Shown in pieces: positions 34,690 to 44,789 of a DNA stretch of 64,000 nucleotides. Location: NCBI GenBank assembly GCA_043228905.1, contig JBHGNT010000017.1, positions 6,262,001 to 6,326,000 of the forward strand, written 5' to 3'. Within the stretch, counting starts at the first letter, position 1, and every line of letters starts with the position of its first letter. The notes under the pieces were generated by a model. That model did no database searches. It was not told the DNA's origin and was given only the letters and a program-made list of their open reading frames with translations. Source of the DNA: Azolla caroliniana. Taxonomy: Eukaryota; Polypodiophyta. The position numbers and the translations under genes are program-made.

Positions 34690-35553
34690 GGACAAGGGTT
34701 AGGAGATCAGTAATGGAGATTCCATTTGGGGGAGACGTGGAGCCAATGCCTCAATCCTGTTGTTGTCCCCATTGTAAGTATAGTTGCTTGTCATGAAGGT
34801 GTAGAGTTGTAGGCATGTGCATTCTCGCAATGTGACTATGGCCGGCTTCTCGTGATCATTTAGGGTATGGAGCAGAATCCTCTCTACATCCTCACAATGC
34901 TTGAATAGCGAGGTGAAGTAAGGGAACAAGGGAGTTCAAAAGTCTTGCAGAGGATCGACAACATGAAGGGGAGAGATTCCTGGAATGAAATCCACAATCT
35001 CCTGTAGATACTCATGGTTGTAGGATGACGATGGCTCAGTGGGGCCGAAGACAAAGCCATTTCCATACCCACGTTGGAGGAGTGTAGGGATTTGGTAGCC
35101 TATGGAGAAGACTATAGGTGAGATCCATACTTTTATTCTATGGAGCTTGAATTGGACAACAACATCATGTGACCATGGCATGAAGCTGTCTGCAATGAGG
35201 CAACAAGGCAGTAGTGGTGGCCGAGAAATGTTGTTCTACGGATCCACCGCCATGAGGCAGTGGAGGAGTGATTCCAGGCCTTCTTGCATCAAAGACATGG
35301 ATGCCACCAGATGGTCAGATAAGACCCTCTACTTGAGATTTGCAAGCATTGCATCAAGTACCACCTCAATGCGGATGCCACCTCCATTCTTGTCATCACT
35401 ATGGGCGGTAGAAGGAGGATGAAGATGATTTAGGTTTTGTAGGTTTGGGGAGGACGGGCATGGTTGCGCCATGTGTGGACGAAGGTGACCATGATGCCAT
35501 GGGTTGCTAAGAACTCAGTGATCGCCATGAAGGGATTTGTGCTGAATGGGGCT
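34690..35553 (-). pseudogene. UDP-glycosyltransferase (family 1), N-terminal half, broken
   Basis: The minus strand from about 35553 reads NPFMAITEFLATHGIMVTF and VHTWRNHAR, the usual start of plant UGTs. After a frameshift it gives GGIRIEVVLDAML, then CCLIADSFMPWSHDVVVQF, IKVWISP, LLQRGYGNGFVFG, VDFIPGISPLHVVD and FPYFTSLFKHCEDVERILL. The order and spacing fit the acceptor-binding half of UGTs that glycosylate small metabolites. The C-terminal half with the PSPG sugar-donor motif is absent. Stops at about 35328, 35252 and 34934 and frameshifts make it a pseudogene. Its extreme N-terminus is cut by a copia LTR near 35550. Confidence 0.6.
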
Positions 35554-35813
35554 CGGCCACAACCGAGTCTTAAACACTCAATGGAAGAAAGCACGAAATG
35601 AAAATAAGAATAATGCACTTACACAGAGTGAGACGACACCAGATGTTAATGTGGAAAAACCACCCTAATAGGGAAAAAACCACGGAAGCCTACAGACTTC
35701 AACTATCACTATAAGGAGAGAATACAATCCGAGACTAAGAGACAACGACCTTGAGCCCTATATCTTCGCAAACCGGAGGTTGCAACATAAAAGCTTTTTG
35801 TATCTCACTCTTT

Positions 35814-35864
<51 letters not shown>

Positions 35865-36903
35865 AGATGGGATCGCTTCCCATTGAGATCATGGCCATGG
35901 AAAGGGTTGTTGAATACATGCTTAAGGTTCAAAAAATCCCCTCACATTGACTTCCTAGAATTGCATGGGAAGCAAGCAAAAAGATCCAAAAGACGCATAA
36001 AAGCAAAGTTTTGTGTTCCGGTTTGATGCAAGATTTAGAAAAATGGTTTGGTAGATGGGATGCAAGACACTTGCTTCACGACGCGTCACTAGATTCCTCT
36101 GTAAATGAGGCCTTTTTGCAACGCCAATGTATCATCACATGGGACAAATGTGGTGGCTCATGCTTCACACATTATACTACAAATGTTGCACCTAACTACA
36201 AAACCATATTCTTTGCGGAACAGGGAAGCCATACACATCGATACATGTTAGAGCCCATCCCGATATCTGCCATTCGAACCATTGCTTCCATGCGACTTAG
36301 CTCACGCATTGAGATGTGAGACGGGGCATTGGGGCACAAGTGATGAGAGTGGCCGACTATGCACACTTTGCCATAAACAAGTTCGAGAGTTTGAGTATCA
36401 CACTTTGATACAATGCTCTGCCTTTGATCATATTCGACCATGCTTTCCACATCTCTTCGATCGAGCCCAATCCTTGCACGAATTTCTCTCACAACCACGA
36501 TGTGCACTCTCGATTGCAACATTCATTGGTAAAGTTCTTGAACATCGAGAGTCGCTACTCACCTTCAAACGTATCACGTGAAATGTAATATTTTTGGTCT
36601 CATAGGTCATATTTGACCTCCGAAGACGATAATATAATCTATCTATCTCTAGCTCACTAAGTCTATACAACAATTCTAATGACAACCAACCACACCCAAG
36701 TGGTTGCCCTAAGTCATATTTATACTTATATGACGTGAGGAGTATTTACAAATATGGCCATGACAGGCCCTCTAGAAACATATCTACATATATGTCCCTG
36801 GATCCGGTTCACACCGGATTCATCCGAATATCTTCTGGATATATCCGATCCGGCTCCTCTGGTTCTCATCCGGATCGCATCTAGAGGGACCGAATTCCCA
36901 ACA
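35550..36903 (-). repeat. 3' LTR of E2, split by a non-LTR fragment
   Basis: Left part (35550-35862): ctcggccacaaccgag, then tgtggaaaaaccaccctaat and acgaccttgagc, as in the E1 LTR at 41458. It ends in a (CT)n tract (35814-35862). Right part (about 36641-36903): ttgccctaagtcatatttat to gaattcccaaca. The minus-strand polypurine tract GAGTGAAGGGGGAGCT follows at 36904-36919. The left border is uncertain by about 10 bp. Confidence 0.7.
35866..36640 (+). pseudogene. Non-LTR retrotransposon fragment (RT C-terminal region)
   Basis: The plus frame begins MGSLPIEIMAMERVVEYML at 35868, has a TGA near 35952 (SH*LPR, expected Arg), and continues AWEASKKIQKTHKSK, LMQDLEKWFGRWDARHLL and IRTIASMRLSS. After a frameshift near 36305 it gives ALRCETGHWGTSD, LCTLCHKQVREFEYH and IQCSAFDHIR, ending in TGA near 36580. 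The zinc-binding pattern LC..CH...E.EYH....C is shared with 8074-8510. It sits inside the (CT)n tract of the E2 LTR, and its 3' side ends near (tcta)n. This is typical of a 5'-truncated LINE insertion. Confidence 0.65.
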
Positions 36904-37559
36904 AGCTCCCCCTTCACTCCGGCATGGGATATCTTGCCAATCTAATCCATCTCCTGCACACGTCCAGTTGGTCGAGTAACAGCACCCTGGTCAACATGTC
37001 CGACCCGTTCTCCTCCATGTGGATCTTCAACAGCACGAAGTCTTAATATTCTATTCTCTCCTGAAGCCAGTGCTATATACGCTGGATGTGCTTCATCCTG
37101 GAGTGGTACGCCGCGTTCTTCGCGAGGTGGATGACACTTAGATTGTAGCAATGGACCTGGAATTCCTCCTGTTGGATCCTAGCTCTTTGATGGAGTTCTT
37201 CATCCAGATTACCTCTTTACCTGCTTCCGTTGCCATGTACTTCGCTTCCGTTGTTGACAATGCAATGGACTTTTGCAACCTTGACTACCACGATACGACT
37301 CCCCCTACATATGTCATGACATATCTGGATGTAGATCGCTTAGTATCTGCATCAGCCGACATATCCAAATTCGTAAAGCCTTCCAGTAAGGGTTTACCGG
37401 AGCCGAATCGGAGGCACATGCTTGAGGTGCCTTTCAAGTGCCGGATTATCCGCTTGACCGCAGTCTAATGTTCTCTTCCTGGATTGCTCATAAACCGGAT
37501 TATCCACTTGACCACTCCCATTGCATATCTGATATCCGGCCGGGTAGACACCATTGCGT

Positions 37560-38297
37560 TGTGGTGAAGACTTTCGGCAATAGTGTGAAAATTGTGTGCA
37601 ACAAACGACATCGCGAAGGTGCAATGTGCATGTGTGAAAGGGGTGAAGGCCACACACATATGCTAGTATGTTGTAGATAGGACTGAAATGAGAATCCTAA
37701 AAGAAAAGCTAGATGTAAAGTTAAAACATGTGCACGTGTGATGTGCGCTCAATTGTAAATATAAAAATAAGACTAAAGCCTAGTAACATTTAAGTGCATA
37801 CATAGGGGTGTAAGCAAGGCTTGAACCTTGCACCTTCAAGATAGGACACAAATTAACTTACCACTAAAGACACTACTGAGTGCTTTAGAATTTGTATATT
37901 TTCTTTTCATATTCAATATTTTGTAGGAAGCAAACATATAGAAACCATGGGCACAAAACCATGGTTTCAGCCCATGGTTTTAGCCCGTGGGTTTAGCCCA
38001 TGGTTTTTGCATGGAGAGACCTATAAAAGCCTATAGTGGGGCTTGTGTAGGGAGGCAAGTGATGTAAGTAAAAAAGAAACTTTTAATCAAAGATTTGAGT
38101 TATCTTAATGGTGATGTATCTTGTCTCGTAAACCTAAAGTTAAGGGTTCAATCTCTATCTCAATCTCTCTCTCTCTTCATCCATCTATCTATCTTCAATA
38201 CTTTCTCGCTTACGCTGCTAAAAAACATCGAATTCTTCCGGTCCAGGACCCCATTGGTCCCGCTTCATTTCGCGAACACGCGAGGATTTCCTCGACA
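37560..38297 (+). mobile_element. Solo LTR of a gypsy-like element in E2
   Basis: The 738-bp sequence begins TGTGGTGAAG and ends CTCGACA, flanked by gcgt (37556-37559) and acgt (38298-38301). Removing it restores the E2 reading as in E1 (ccattgcgtacatcaagctt). A plus-strand TATAAAAG box at 38022-38029 suggests plus orientation. Short repeats of agcccatggttt lie at 37945-38010. Confidence 0.8.
37818..37875 (-). promoter_or_regulatory. tRNA-like Pol III boxes in the solo LTR (antisense)
   Basis: The minus strand has GTTCAAGCC (plus 37818-37826), a full B-box match, about 35 bp downstream of TAGTGTCTTTAGTGG (plus 37861-37875), an approximate A box. The module lies upstream of the TATA box in the presumed U3 and reads opposite to it, as in the LTRs at 10805 and 47491. 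Confidence 0.4.
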
Positions 38298-38534
38298 ACG
38301 TACATCAAGCTTCTAACGGTAGAGGCGTATGGTATCTTCATCATTTCTGACTTCGTCCTCAGACTTTGCTTTCCGGACAGCTTGCAATTTGTCGGAAGTA
38401 TTGATCCAACCGGCTTCGCATTTGTCATGTTAAATTGTTTGAGCACCTTCCCCACGTACTTCTCCTGTGACAACCACAACAACTTCTTCGTCTAGTCCCG
38501 GACTACGTGCATCTCGGACTATGTGCTTCTACGT

Positions 38535-39154
38535 TGTCGTGAAGAAAACCGGCCCTATGAGGAATCAAGGAATTAAAGGCGTGAACCCGCCCTTTCACGA
38601 GTGTGTGTGAATTGATTCATTGTATATAACTAGGAATAGGACGGCTAATGTAAAGATACTAGGTAGGAGACATTTATTAATTAGGAAATCGATGCGTATC
38701 TCTATCCGAAAGGACAGAGAATTAAGTTGATGTGTTTTGATGTAACGGCCTCCTCGGCGACTTATAAAAGAGAGGAGAGAAGAAGAAGAAAATATTAGGT
38801 TTTGGGGAGAGAAGAAGGAGGTGCTGTCGGACTGGGAACCGAGCTCTCTTTCCCTCTAACATTCTCTACAGGGTTGCAACCGTTGTAATTTGCCACTATT
38901 ATTGTAATAGAATCTCTTGTTTCTACCTATCTGGGTTATCTGCGTTATCCGCGTTCGTAAAGTCTCTTCTTTCATCTCTCTCGAGCGTGATCCTTGATTG
39001 AGTCGGTATATGCAGGCAAGCATCGCAGGTTGCCGATAGGTCTGGCAAGCCTTGCACTATCGCGCTCCGCACTTCCTCTCGTCTCTCTTGCTCCTCGGTT
39101 CAGGGCCCCCGTGGTCCAGCCTTATTCCACACGTGCACGTGTAATTATGCGACA
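38535..39154 (+). mobile_element. Second solo LTR in E2
   Basis: The 620-bp sequence begins TGTCGTGAAGAAAACCGG and ends ATTATGCGACA, flanked by perfect acgt (38531-38534 and 39155-39158). A TATA box (cttataaaagag) near 38762 gives plus orientation. Removing it and one acgt joins the E2 RT frame (FGPAR to HVVRD). It shares only its ends with the other gypsy LTRs, so it is a different family or a diverged one. Confidence 0.8.
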
Positions 39155-41457
39155 ACGTGCCGGACCAAAATCTTTCATTGAGAAGGTTTGAGTCAACGCC
39201 TTCTTCAGATTCCCGATTTTGGTTCGGTCCGGTCCGACAATCAGCATGTCATCCACATATAGTTGGAGTATCAGGAAGTCTCCTTCATCCGCAAATACAC
39301 AGTGGTCGGCCAGCGTCTTGTGATATCCTTGGTCAGTGTTGAAGGAGTCAAACTTCTTGTACCAATGCCGGGGAGCTTGCTTCAGTCCATATAAGCTCTT
39401 CTTCAACCGGCATACCAAGTGCTCCTTCCCTTTCTTAACAAATCCTTCCGGTTGTTGCATGTAGATCTCTTCTTCGAGGTGGCTATGTAGGAAAGCTGTC
39501 TTGACATCTAGTTGCTCTACCTCCAGGTTCATGCTTGCCCCTATGCTCAACACAAATCGGAAGGACGCCATCTTGACTATCTAGGCAAAGATCTTATCGA
39601 AATCCACTCCTTTCTTCTGTTGAAACCCCTTCACCACATTGCGAGCCTTATACCTTGGTGGATTTCTGAAGTCTCCCGGTTTTAGCTTGTACACCCACTT
39701 GTTCCAGAGCGCTCTCTTTCCCTTTGGTAGCTCCGTCAGTTCATATGTGTGGCTCTCATGTAGGGAATCCATCTCATCCTGCATGGCACTCAACCACTTG
39801 CGGTCGTGGGTGTCTTCCTTTACTTCTTCGAAGATTTCCGGCTCCCCCTCGTCGGTCAGCAACACATGCTCTGCATCCGGAAATCTATAGGGGGCTCTTC
39901 TCTCCCTGAGAGGATATCTTCTTCCTTGGTTCTCGTCCACCAGTTCCTTCGTCTGTTCTTCATCCAAATCCGATTCGGGGTTTTGTCTGGTTTCGGTGTC
40001 CTGATCTTCTTCTTCTTCGATCGATTCAGTCTCTTGTCCGACTCTAGCCGATTCTTCAAGTGTTATCCGACTTCCGGCCGGATGGGTCCCATCGGTTGAT
40101 CCGGAGTCTGATGTCTTCTTCTTCGACTCCCAGTCGACAATAGTCTTGTCTTCCATGAAGACTATGTCTCGACTCCGGAACACCTTCTTGTCGATCAAGT
40201 CCCACACTCGGTATCCAAACTCATCATTGTCGTATCCAAGGAATAGCATGGTTGCGACATTAGATCCAATTTCACTCTCTTGTCCTTCGCAACATGCACG
40301 TAGGCAACACACCCGAACAACTTCAGATGCTGCTAAGATACGTCTTTACTGGTCCATACTTCTACTTTCCAAGGGCGTTGAGGGTGATCTTTTTATCACA
40401 TAGGTCTCTGTCATCAGTGCCTCAGCCCAAAACCTCTTGGGTAACATAGCATGTGCAAGCATGCTTCAAACTCTCTCCATTATGGTCTGGTTCATCCTTT
40501 TGGCCAGCCCGATCTATTCCGACATCTTCGGCACGGGGAATTCGAGTCGGATTCCCTTCGACCGATGATACTCCTCGAAATGCTCCCTGTATTTTCCTCT
40601 GTTATCCACTCAAACCGCCTTCAGCTTGTGGTCAGCTTCCCTTTCCACTCTCGCATGGAAGTCCTTGAAGACGGATAATACCTGGTCCTTCATCCTCAGC
40701 GGTGAGACCCACAACTTTTGCCTGTGGTCGTTTATGAACGTCACGAAGTACTGTGATCCGGCATGTGACTTCGTGACCACTTGGCATACATCGGTATGCA
40801 CAAGTTCAAGCGGGGTATTCCGTGGCATCAGTGGTCTTGATCGAAAAGAGGTTCGGTTTTGCTTACCGGCTAAGCAATCTGTGCACTTCTCAAGATGCAC
40901 GTCTTTCATCTCGGAATGAGGTTATCTACGGCAGGTCTTCTCATCCCTTTTTGGCTCATGTAACACAACCTCTTGTGCCACAGCTCACTGGCATTTTTGG
41001 ATGCCACATTCACCTCCTCCTGGCAAATCCTGGCATGCATCAGGTATAGAGTGTTGATTTTCCGGGCTCGAGCCACAATCAGGCTCCCGTTGCAAAACTC
41101 TATTCTGGATGCTACCCATGTAGCCTTCATCATCCTGCCGATTGGTTGATATTAGGTTGAACTGAACCTCCGGAATGTGTCAACATCCTTTAACAACGTC
41201 TTCCACCCGGTTGATGTCGTCAATATCTTGCACCCGGTTGATATCGTCAACCCGATTGATAATTTGGCATGCACCTTCCTTTCCCATCCAGACAGAACCG
41301 TGATCTCCGGTCCTGTACGATTAGAAGTACTTCCGGTCGGGGGTGAGATGGAACGACACTATGTAGTCGACCACCCATGTCATCTCGTCGCTGACAAGAT
41401 GCAACTCACTCTCCTCGGTGATTAGTGTTGAGAAGCAAGCTCAACAAAGGTATGTGA

Positions 41458-42162
41458 TGTTAGAAAATCGGCTCTTTCAATTCCTTCACCTCTCGGCCAC
41501 AACCGAGGAAACACGAATCAATGCAGAAGTAAATCAAAACACAGAGAGAGACTCGAATGCACAGGATTTAGCGTGGAAAACCCTAGACGGGAAAAACCAC
41601 GGGAGTGCAAGACTCCAACTATCACTATACGCAGGGAATGTACAATGGCGAGCTGCAAGGCGACGACCTTGAGCTCACTGTCCTCGCCATAGGCGGCAGT
41701 ATTACACAGAGGCGTCGACCTCTTCCTTTCTCTCTCTCTCTCACTCTCTCTCTCGGCTGCTCTCACTTCGCTCCCTCTAAGTGGAAAACAGAAAAATGAG
41801 CAACAACCACAAAACTGTTTGCCCTAAGTCATATTTATACACATATGACTTTCGGGCTATTTACAAGTATAGCCTCGAGGGCCCTTGGCAAACATATTCA
41901 CAAATATGTCCCCGCATCCGGATCTCTCTCCGGGTACATTCGTCATCCGGCTCCGTAGCCGGGGTCTTCATCATCCGGATCCGAAACCGGGTCTTCGTCA
42001 TCCGGCTCCGTAGCCGGGGTCTTCATCATCCGGATCCGAAACCGGGTCTTCGTCATCCGGCTCCGTAGCCGGGGTCTTCATCATCCGGTTCCGATACCGG
42101 GTACTCCTCATTCGATTCCCGGACATCTGACCATCCCATCCGGAGGGACCGTAATCCCAACA
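41458..42162 (-). repeat. 3' LTR of E1
   Basis: The 705-bp LTR reads on the minus strand from TGTTGGGATTACGGTCCCTC to TTTTCTAACA. It contains the 55-bp minisatellite (41944-42108), a (CT)n tract near 41730-41760, and the family block ggaaaaccctagacgggaaa near 41575. It is the family of the solo LTR at 48991-49684 and of the E2 3' LTR. Confidence 0.8.
41944..42108. repeat. Three-copy 55-bp minisatellite inside the E1 LTR
   Basis: Units begin at 41944, 41999 and 42054 (catccggctccgtagccggg...). The first two are identical and the third is slightly diverged. Each contains the inverted repeat ccggct/agccgg. A homologous array of period 54 lies at 49063-49224. Confidence 0.9.
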
Positions 42163-42172
42163 AACTCCCCCT

Positions 42173-43690
42173 TCACTTCGGCATGGGATGTCTTTCCAGT
42201 CCGACCCTCTTCCGGCACGCTTCCAGCTTGTCGGGTGTGAGCACTTTGGTCAGCATATCTGACCCGTTCTCGTCCGTGTGGATCTTCATCAGCACGAACT
42301 CCTGGTCTTCTATCCTTTCCCGGATCCAGTGATATCTTCGTTGGATGTGCTTCATCTGGGAGTGATAGGCCGCATTCTTCGCAAGGTGGATGGCACTCTG
42401 ACTGTCGCAGTAGAGTCGGTACTCCTCCTGCCGGATACCGAGCTCTCTAATGAAGTCCTTCATCCATATTATTTCCTTGCCGGCTTCAACAGCCGCCATG
42501 TACTCCGCCTCCGTGGTTGACAACGCAACCGTTTTCTGCAGCCTCGACTGCCACGAAACAGCTCCCCCTGCATACGTCATCACATACCCTGATGTGGACC
42601 GGTTGGTATCTGCATCAGCCGACATATCCGAATCGGTAAAGCCGTCGAGTTCGGGCTTACCGGAGCCGAATCGGAGGCACACGTTTGCCGTGCCCTTCAG
42701 GTATCGGAGTATCCACTTGGCCGCGTTCCAGTGCTCTTTGCCGGGATTGCTCATCACCACTCCGATTGCATATCCTATGTCCGGTCTTGTACACACCATT
42801 GCGTACATCAAGCTTCCGACGGCAGAGGCATATGGTACTTTCATCATGTCCTCCTTCTCAGCCTTTGTCTTGGGGCTTTGCTTGCTGGACAACCTGCAGT
42901 TTGCCGGGAGGGTTGACCCGACCGGTCTTGCTTCCGACATGTTGAACCGGTGAAGCACCTTTGTCACGTACTTCTCCTGTGACAGCCACAACTGCTTCTT
43001 CTTCCGGTCCCGGATGATGTGCATCCCTAGTATTTGCCTCGCCGGACCCAGGTCCTTCATTGAGAAGGTTCGGTGAAGCGCTTTCTTCAGCATCCGTATC
43101 TTGCCCTGGTCCCGTCCGACGATCAACATGTCGTCCACGTACATGAGGAGTATTAGAAAGTCTCCTCCTTCGAACTTCTTCACAAACACGCAGTGATCGG
43201 ACTGCGTTTTGTGGTACCCTTCGTCGGTCATGAAAGAGTCGAACTTCCGGTACCATTGCCGGGGAGCCTGCTTCAGTCCGTAAAGGCTCTTCTTCAACCG
43301 GCATACCAGGTGCTCCTTCCCTTTCTTCTCGAATCCTTCCGGTTGCTGCATGTAGATCTCTTCTTCGAGGTCACCGTGAAGGAATGCCGTCTTCACGTCC
43401 ATCTGTTCTACCTCGAGGTCCATGCTTGCCGCTATGCTCAGCACCGTCCGGATGGAGGTCATCTTCACTACCGGGGCAAATATCTCGTCGAAGTCGACGC
43501 CCTTCTTCTGCTGGAACCCCTTCACCACGATCCTGGCTTTGTATCTCGGGGGGTTTCCGGCATCTCCCGGTTTCAGCTTGAACACCCACTTGTTTCGAAG
43601 TGCCCGCTTTCCTTTCGGCAACTCCACAAGTTCATATGTGTGGTTCTCATGCAGGGAATCCATCTCCTCCTGCATGGCACTTAACCACTT
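42173..43690 (-). pseudogene. E1 RT-RNase H, open frame from a truncated pol
   Basis: The frame 43675-42173 is open for 500 codons: MQEEMDSLHENHTYELVEL, WVFKLKPGDAGNPPRYKAR, the RT motifs KTAFLHGDLEEEIYMQQPEGF (near 43400) and MYVDDMLIVGRD (near 43150), GSLMYAMVCTRPDIGYAIGVV, then RNase H with FTDSDMSADAD, LSTTEAEYMAA, YCDSQSAIHLAKNAAYHSQ and NGSDMLTKVL, ending at 42173. Three residues before MSNPG are missing compared with E3. The upstream two thirds of pol are absent. The enzyme half looks undamaged but has no start context, so the element is dead by truncation. Confidence 0.8.
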
Positions 43691-44766
43691 AACTTTCGCA
43701 TCGTTGTATGTTGATGATCTAAACTACTATCATAGACAATCACCCAATCTCCTTCTTCAATCTTCCGTGGTCGTAGTCGGTGCTTTGTGTCGAACCGGCT
43801 TTTATTCCGGAATCGCGCTTCTTGGTGTTCGCGTATTGCTTCCGCTATGTCTTCCGGTCTTCCCTCTAGTTGTCATATCCGGATCGCTAGTAGTTCTTCC
43901 CGGCTCATCTCTTCCTTCCATGGTAGCACTGTCCATGTCACGATCACGGTTTCCGTTGGCATTACCGATGCTTGTTCGGTCATGAGTTCTGCCGGCATGT
44001 AACCGGTTACGGAGCTATGCATCGTCCGATCCGCCCATAGTGCACACGGAAGCATCTGCGGCCAATCCTTCACCCTTCCATCACATGCCTTTGCAAGTGC
44101 TTTGACGATCGGACTATGTCCTCATTCGATCTTCCCGTTGGCTTCTGGATTGTATGCCGTTGTCCGTGTTAACCGAACTCCATGTTTGGCGAAGAATCCC
44201 CTACCTTTGTTAGAGTCAAGTTCGCCCCGATCCGCAATCACTTGTCCTACGCACCCGTACCTGCAAAACACCTCCTCCAAAAGAAACTGGCATACCGCAG
44301 AACACGTTTTCCTTCGTAGTGCTCGACCTTCTACTTGGTTTGTGAGATCTTCCCGAGCTAACACCAAGTACTTCGTTTGTCCGATCCTGGTTGGCATGGC
44401 TACAATATAGATCATCCATTTGAAGTTGATTGTCGGTGAGAATGTTGGATGAAACTCATCTCGGTGTCGAACTCTGGAGTAGATTTGACACTTCTTGCAG
44501 CTTCTTGTGAACTCTGCTATATCTTTGTACATATTCTTCCAGCAATATTTTTGTTTGATTTTCACAAAAGTTGCCCATGTCCCTCGATGTGCAACCCAAT
44601 CAGATTCATGAAACTCGGACATTATCCGATTTCGTTGCTCTTTCATCCCGACTACCCGAAGTGGTATACCATCCGGTCTTTTCGGCTCCTTCCATATTAA
44701 TCCATTTTTCAAGAAGTACTTTTGGACTTGCCTCCAGAGCAAAGTAGTCTTCAAAAACTTCTTCAT
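43691..44766 (-). pseudogene. G1 integrase and C-terminal tail
   Basis: The zinc-binding part has H-x4-H and CKKC (HESDWVAHRGTW; RSCKKCQIYS). In the catalytic core the first Asp is replaced: FKWMIYIVAMP, where sister element G3 has FKWMVDLVTMP. The second Asp (VIADRGELD) and the Glu (NPEANGKIE) remain. A TGA at about 44122 follows the Glu, at a position where G3 has Arg. The tail (ALWADRTMHSSVTGYMPAEL; GDWVIVYDSS) ends at the E1 junction. It entered this frame by a deletion near 44720 compared with G3. Integration activity is not expected. Confidence 0.82.
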
Positions 44767-44789
44767 TATTGGATTCGGCTATGTCGTCT

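Larger units (their letters stand above)
35550..41425 (-). mobile_element. Copia element E2 (5'-truncated, three later insertions)
   Basis: A minus-strand copia whose 3' LTR (35550-36903) borders the UGT relic. Its pol runs from 36945 to 41425, where it is cut in the protease region. The gag gene and 5' LTR are missing. A non-LTR fragment lies in its LTR (35866-36640), and solo LTRs lie at 37560-38297 and 38535-39154. It belongs to the same family as E1 (42173-43690), E3 (48625-54575) and the solo LTR at 48991-49684. Confidence 0.8.
36945..41425 (-). pseudogene. E2 pol (protease, integrase, RT, RNase H), interrupted
   Basis: Reading minus from 41425: the protease region ELHLVSDEMTWVVDYIVSF, where the DSGA active site is lost (VVDYIVSFHLTPDRKY). 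Next come GAG-pre-integrase (LWHKRLCYMSQKGMRRP near 41020), integrase (CTDCLAGKQNRTSF near 40870), a linker (39581-40312, GYRVWDLIDKKVF) and RT (AFLHSHLEEEIYMQQPEGF near 39480; LYVDDMLIVGPDR near 39250). The RT is interrupted by solo LTRs at 38535-39154 and 37560-38297. The frame resumes across both if one 4-bp target copy is dropped. RNase H (36945-37480) has several stops. Confidence 0.8.
41458..43690 (-). mobile_element. Copia element E1 (3' half)
   Basis: A minus-strand copia with 3' LTR 41458-42162, polypurine tract AGTGAAGGGGGAGTT next to it, and an intact RT-RNase H frame. At about 43690 it is fused to the C-terminal end of gypsy G1, so integrase, gag and the 5' LTR are gone. The 32 bp between E2 and E1 (41426-41457) begin TGTTGAGAAGCAAGCTCAAC, resembling the start of an O1-type LTR. 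Confidence 0.8.

Noticed and set aside
41426-41457. Sequence resembling the start of an O1-type LTR (TGTTGAGAAGCAAGCTCAAC)
   Set aside because: Only about 21 bp match and no further LTR follows. Could be a footprint or chance, so not called as an element.
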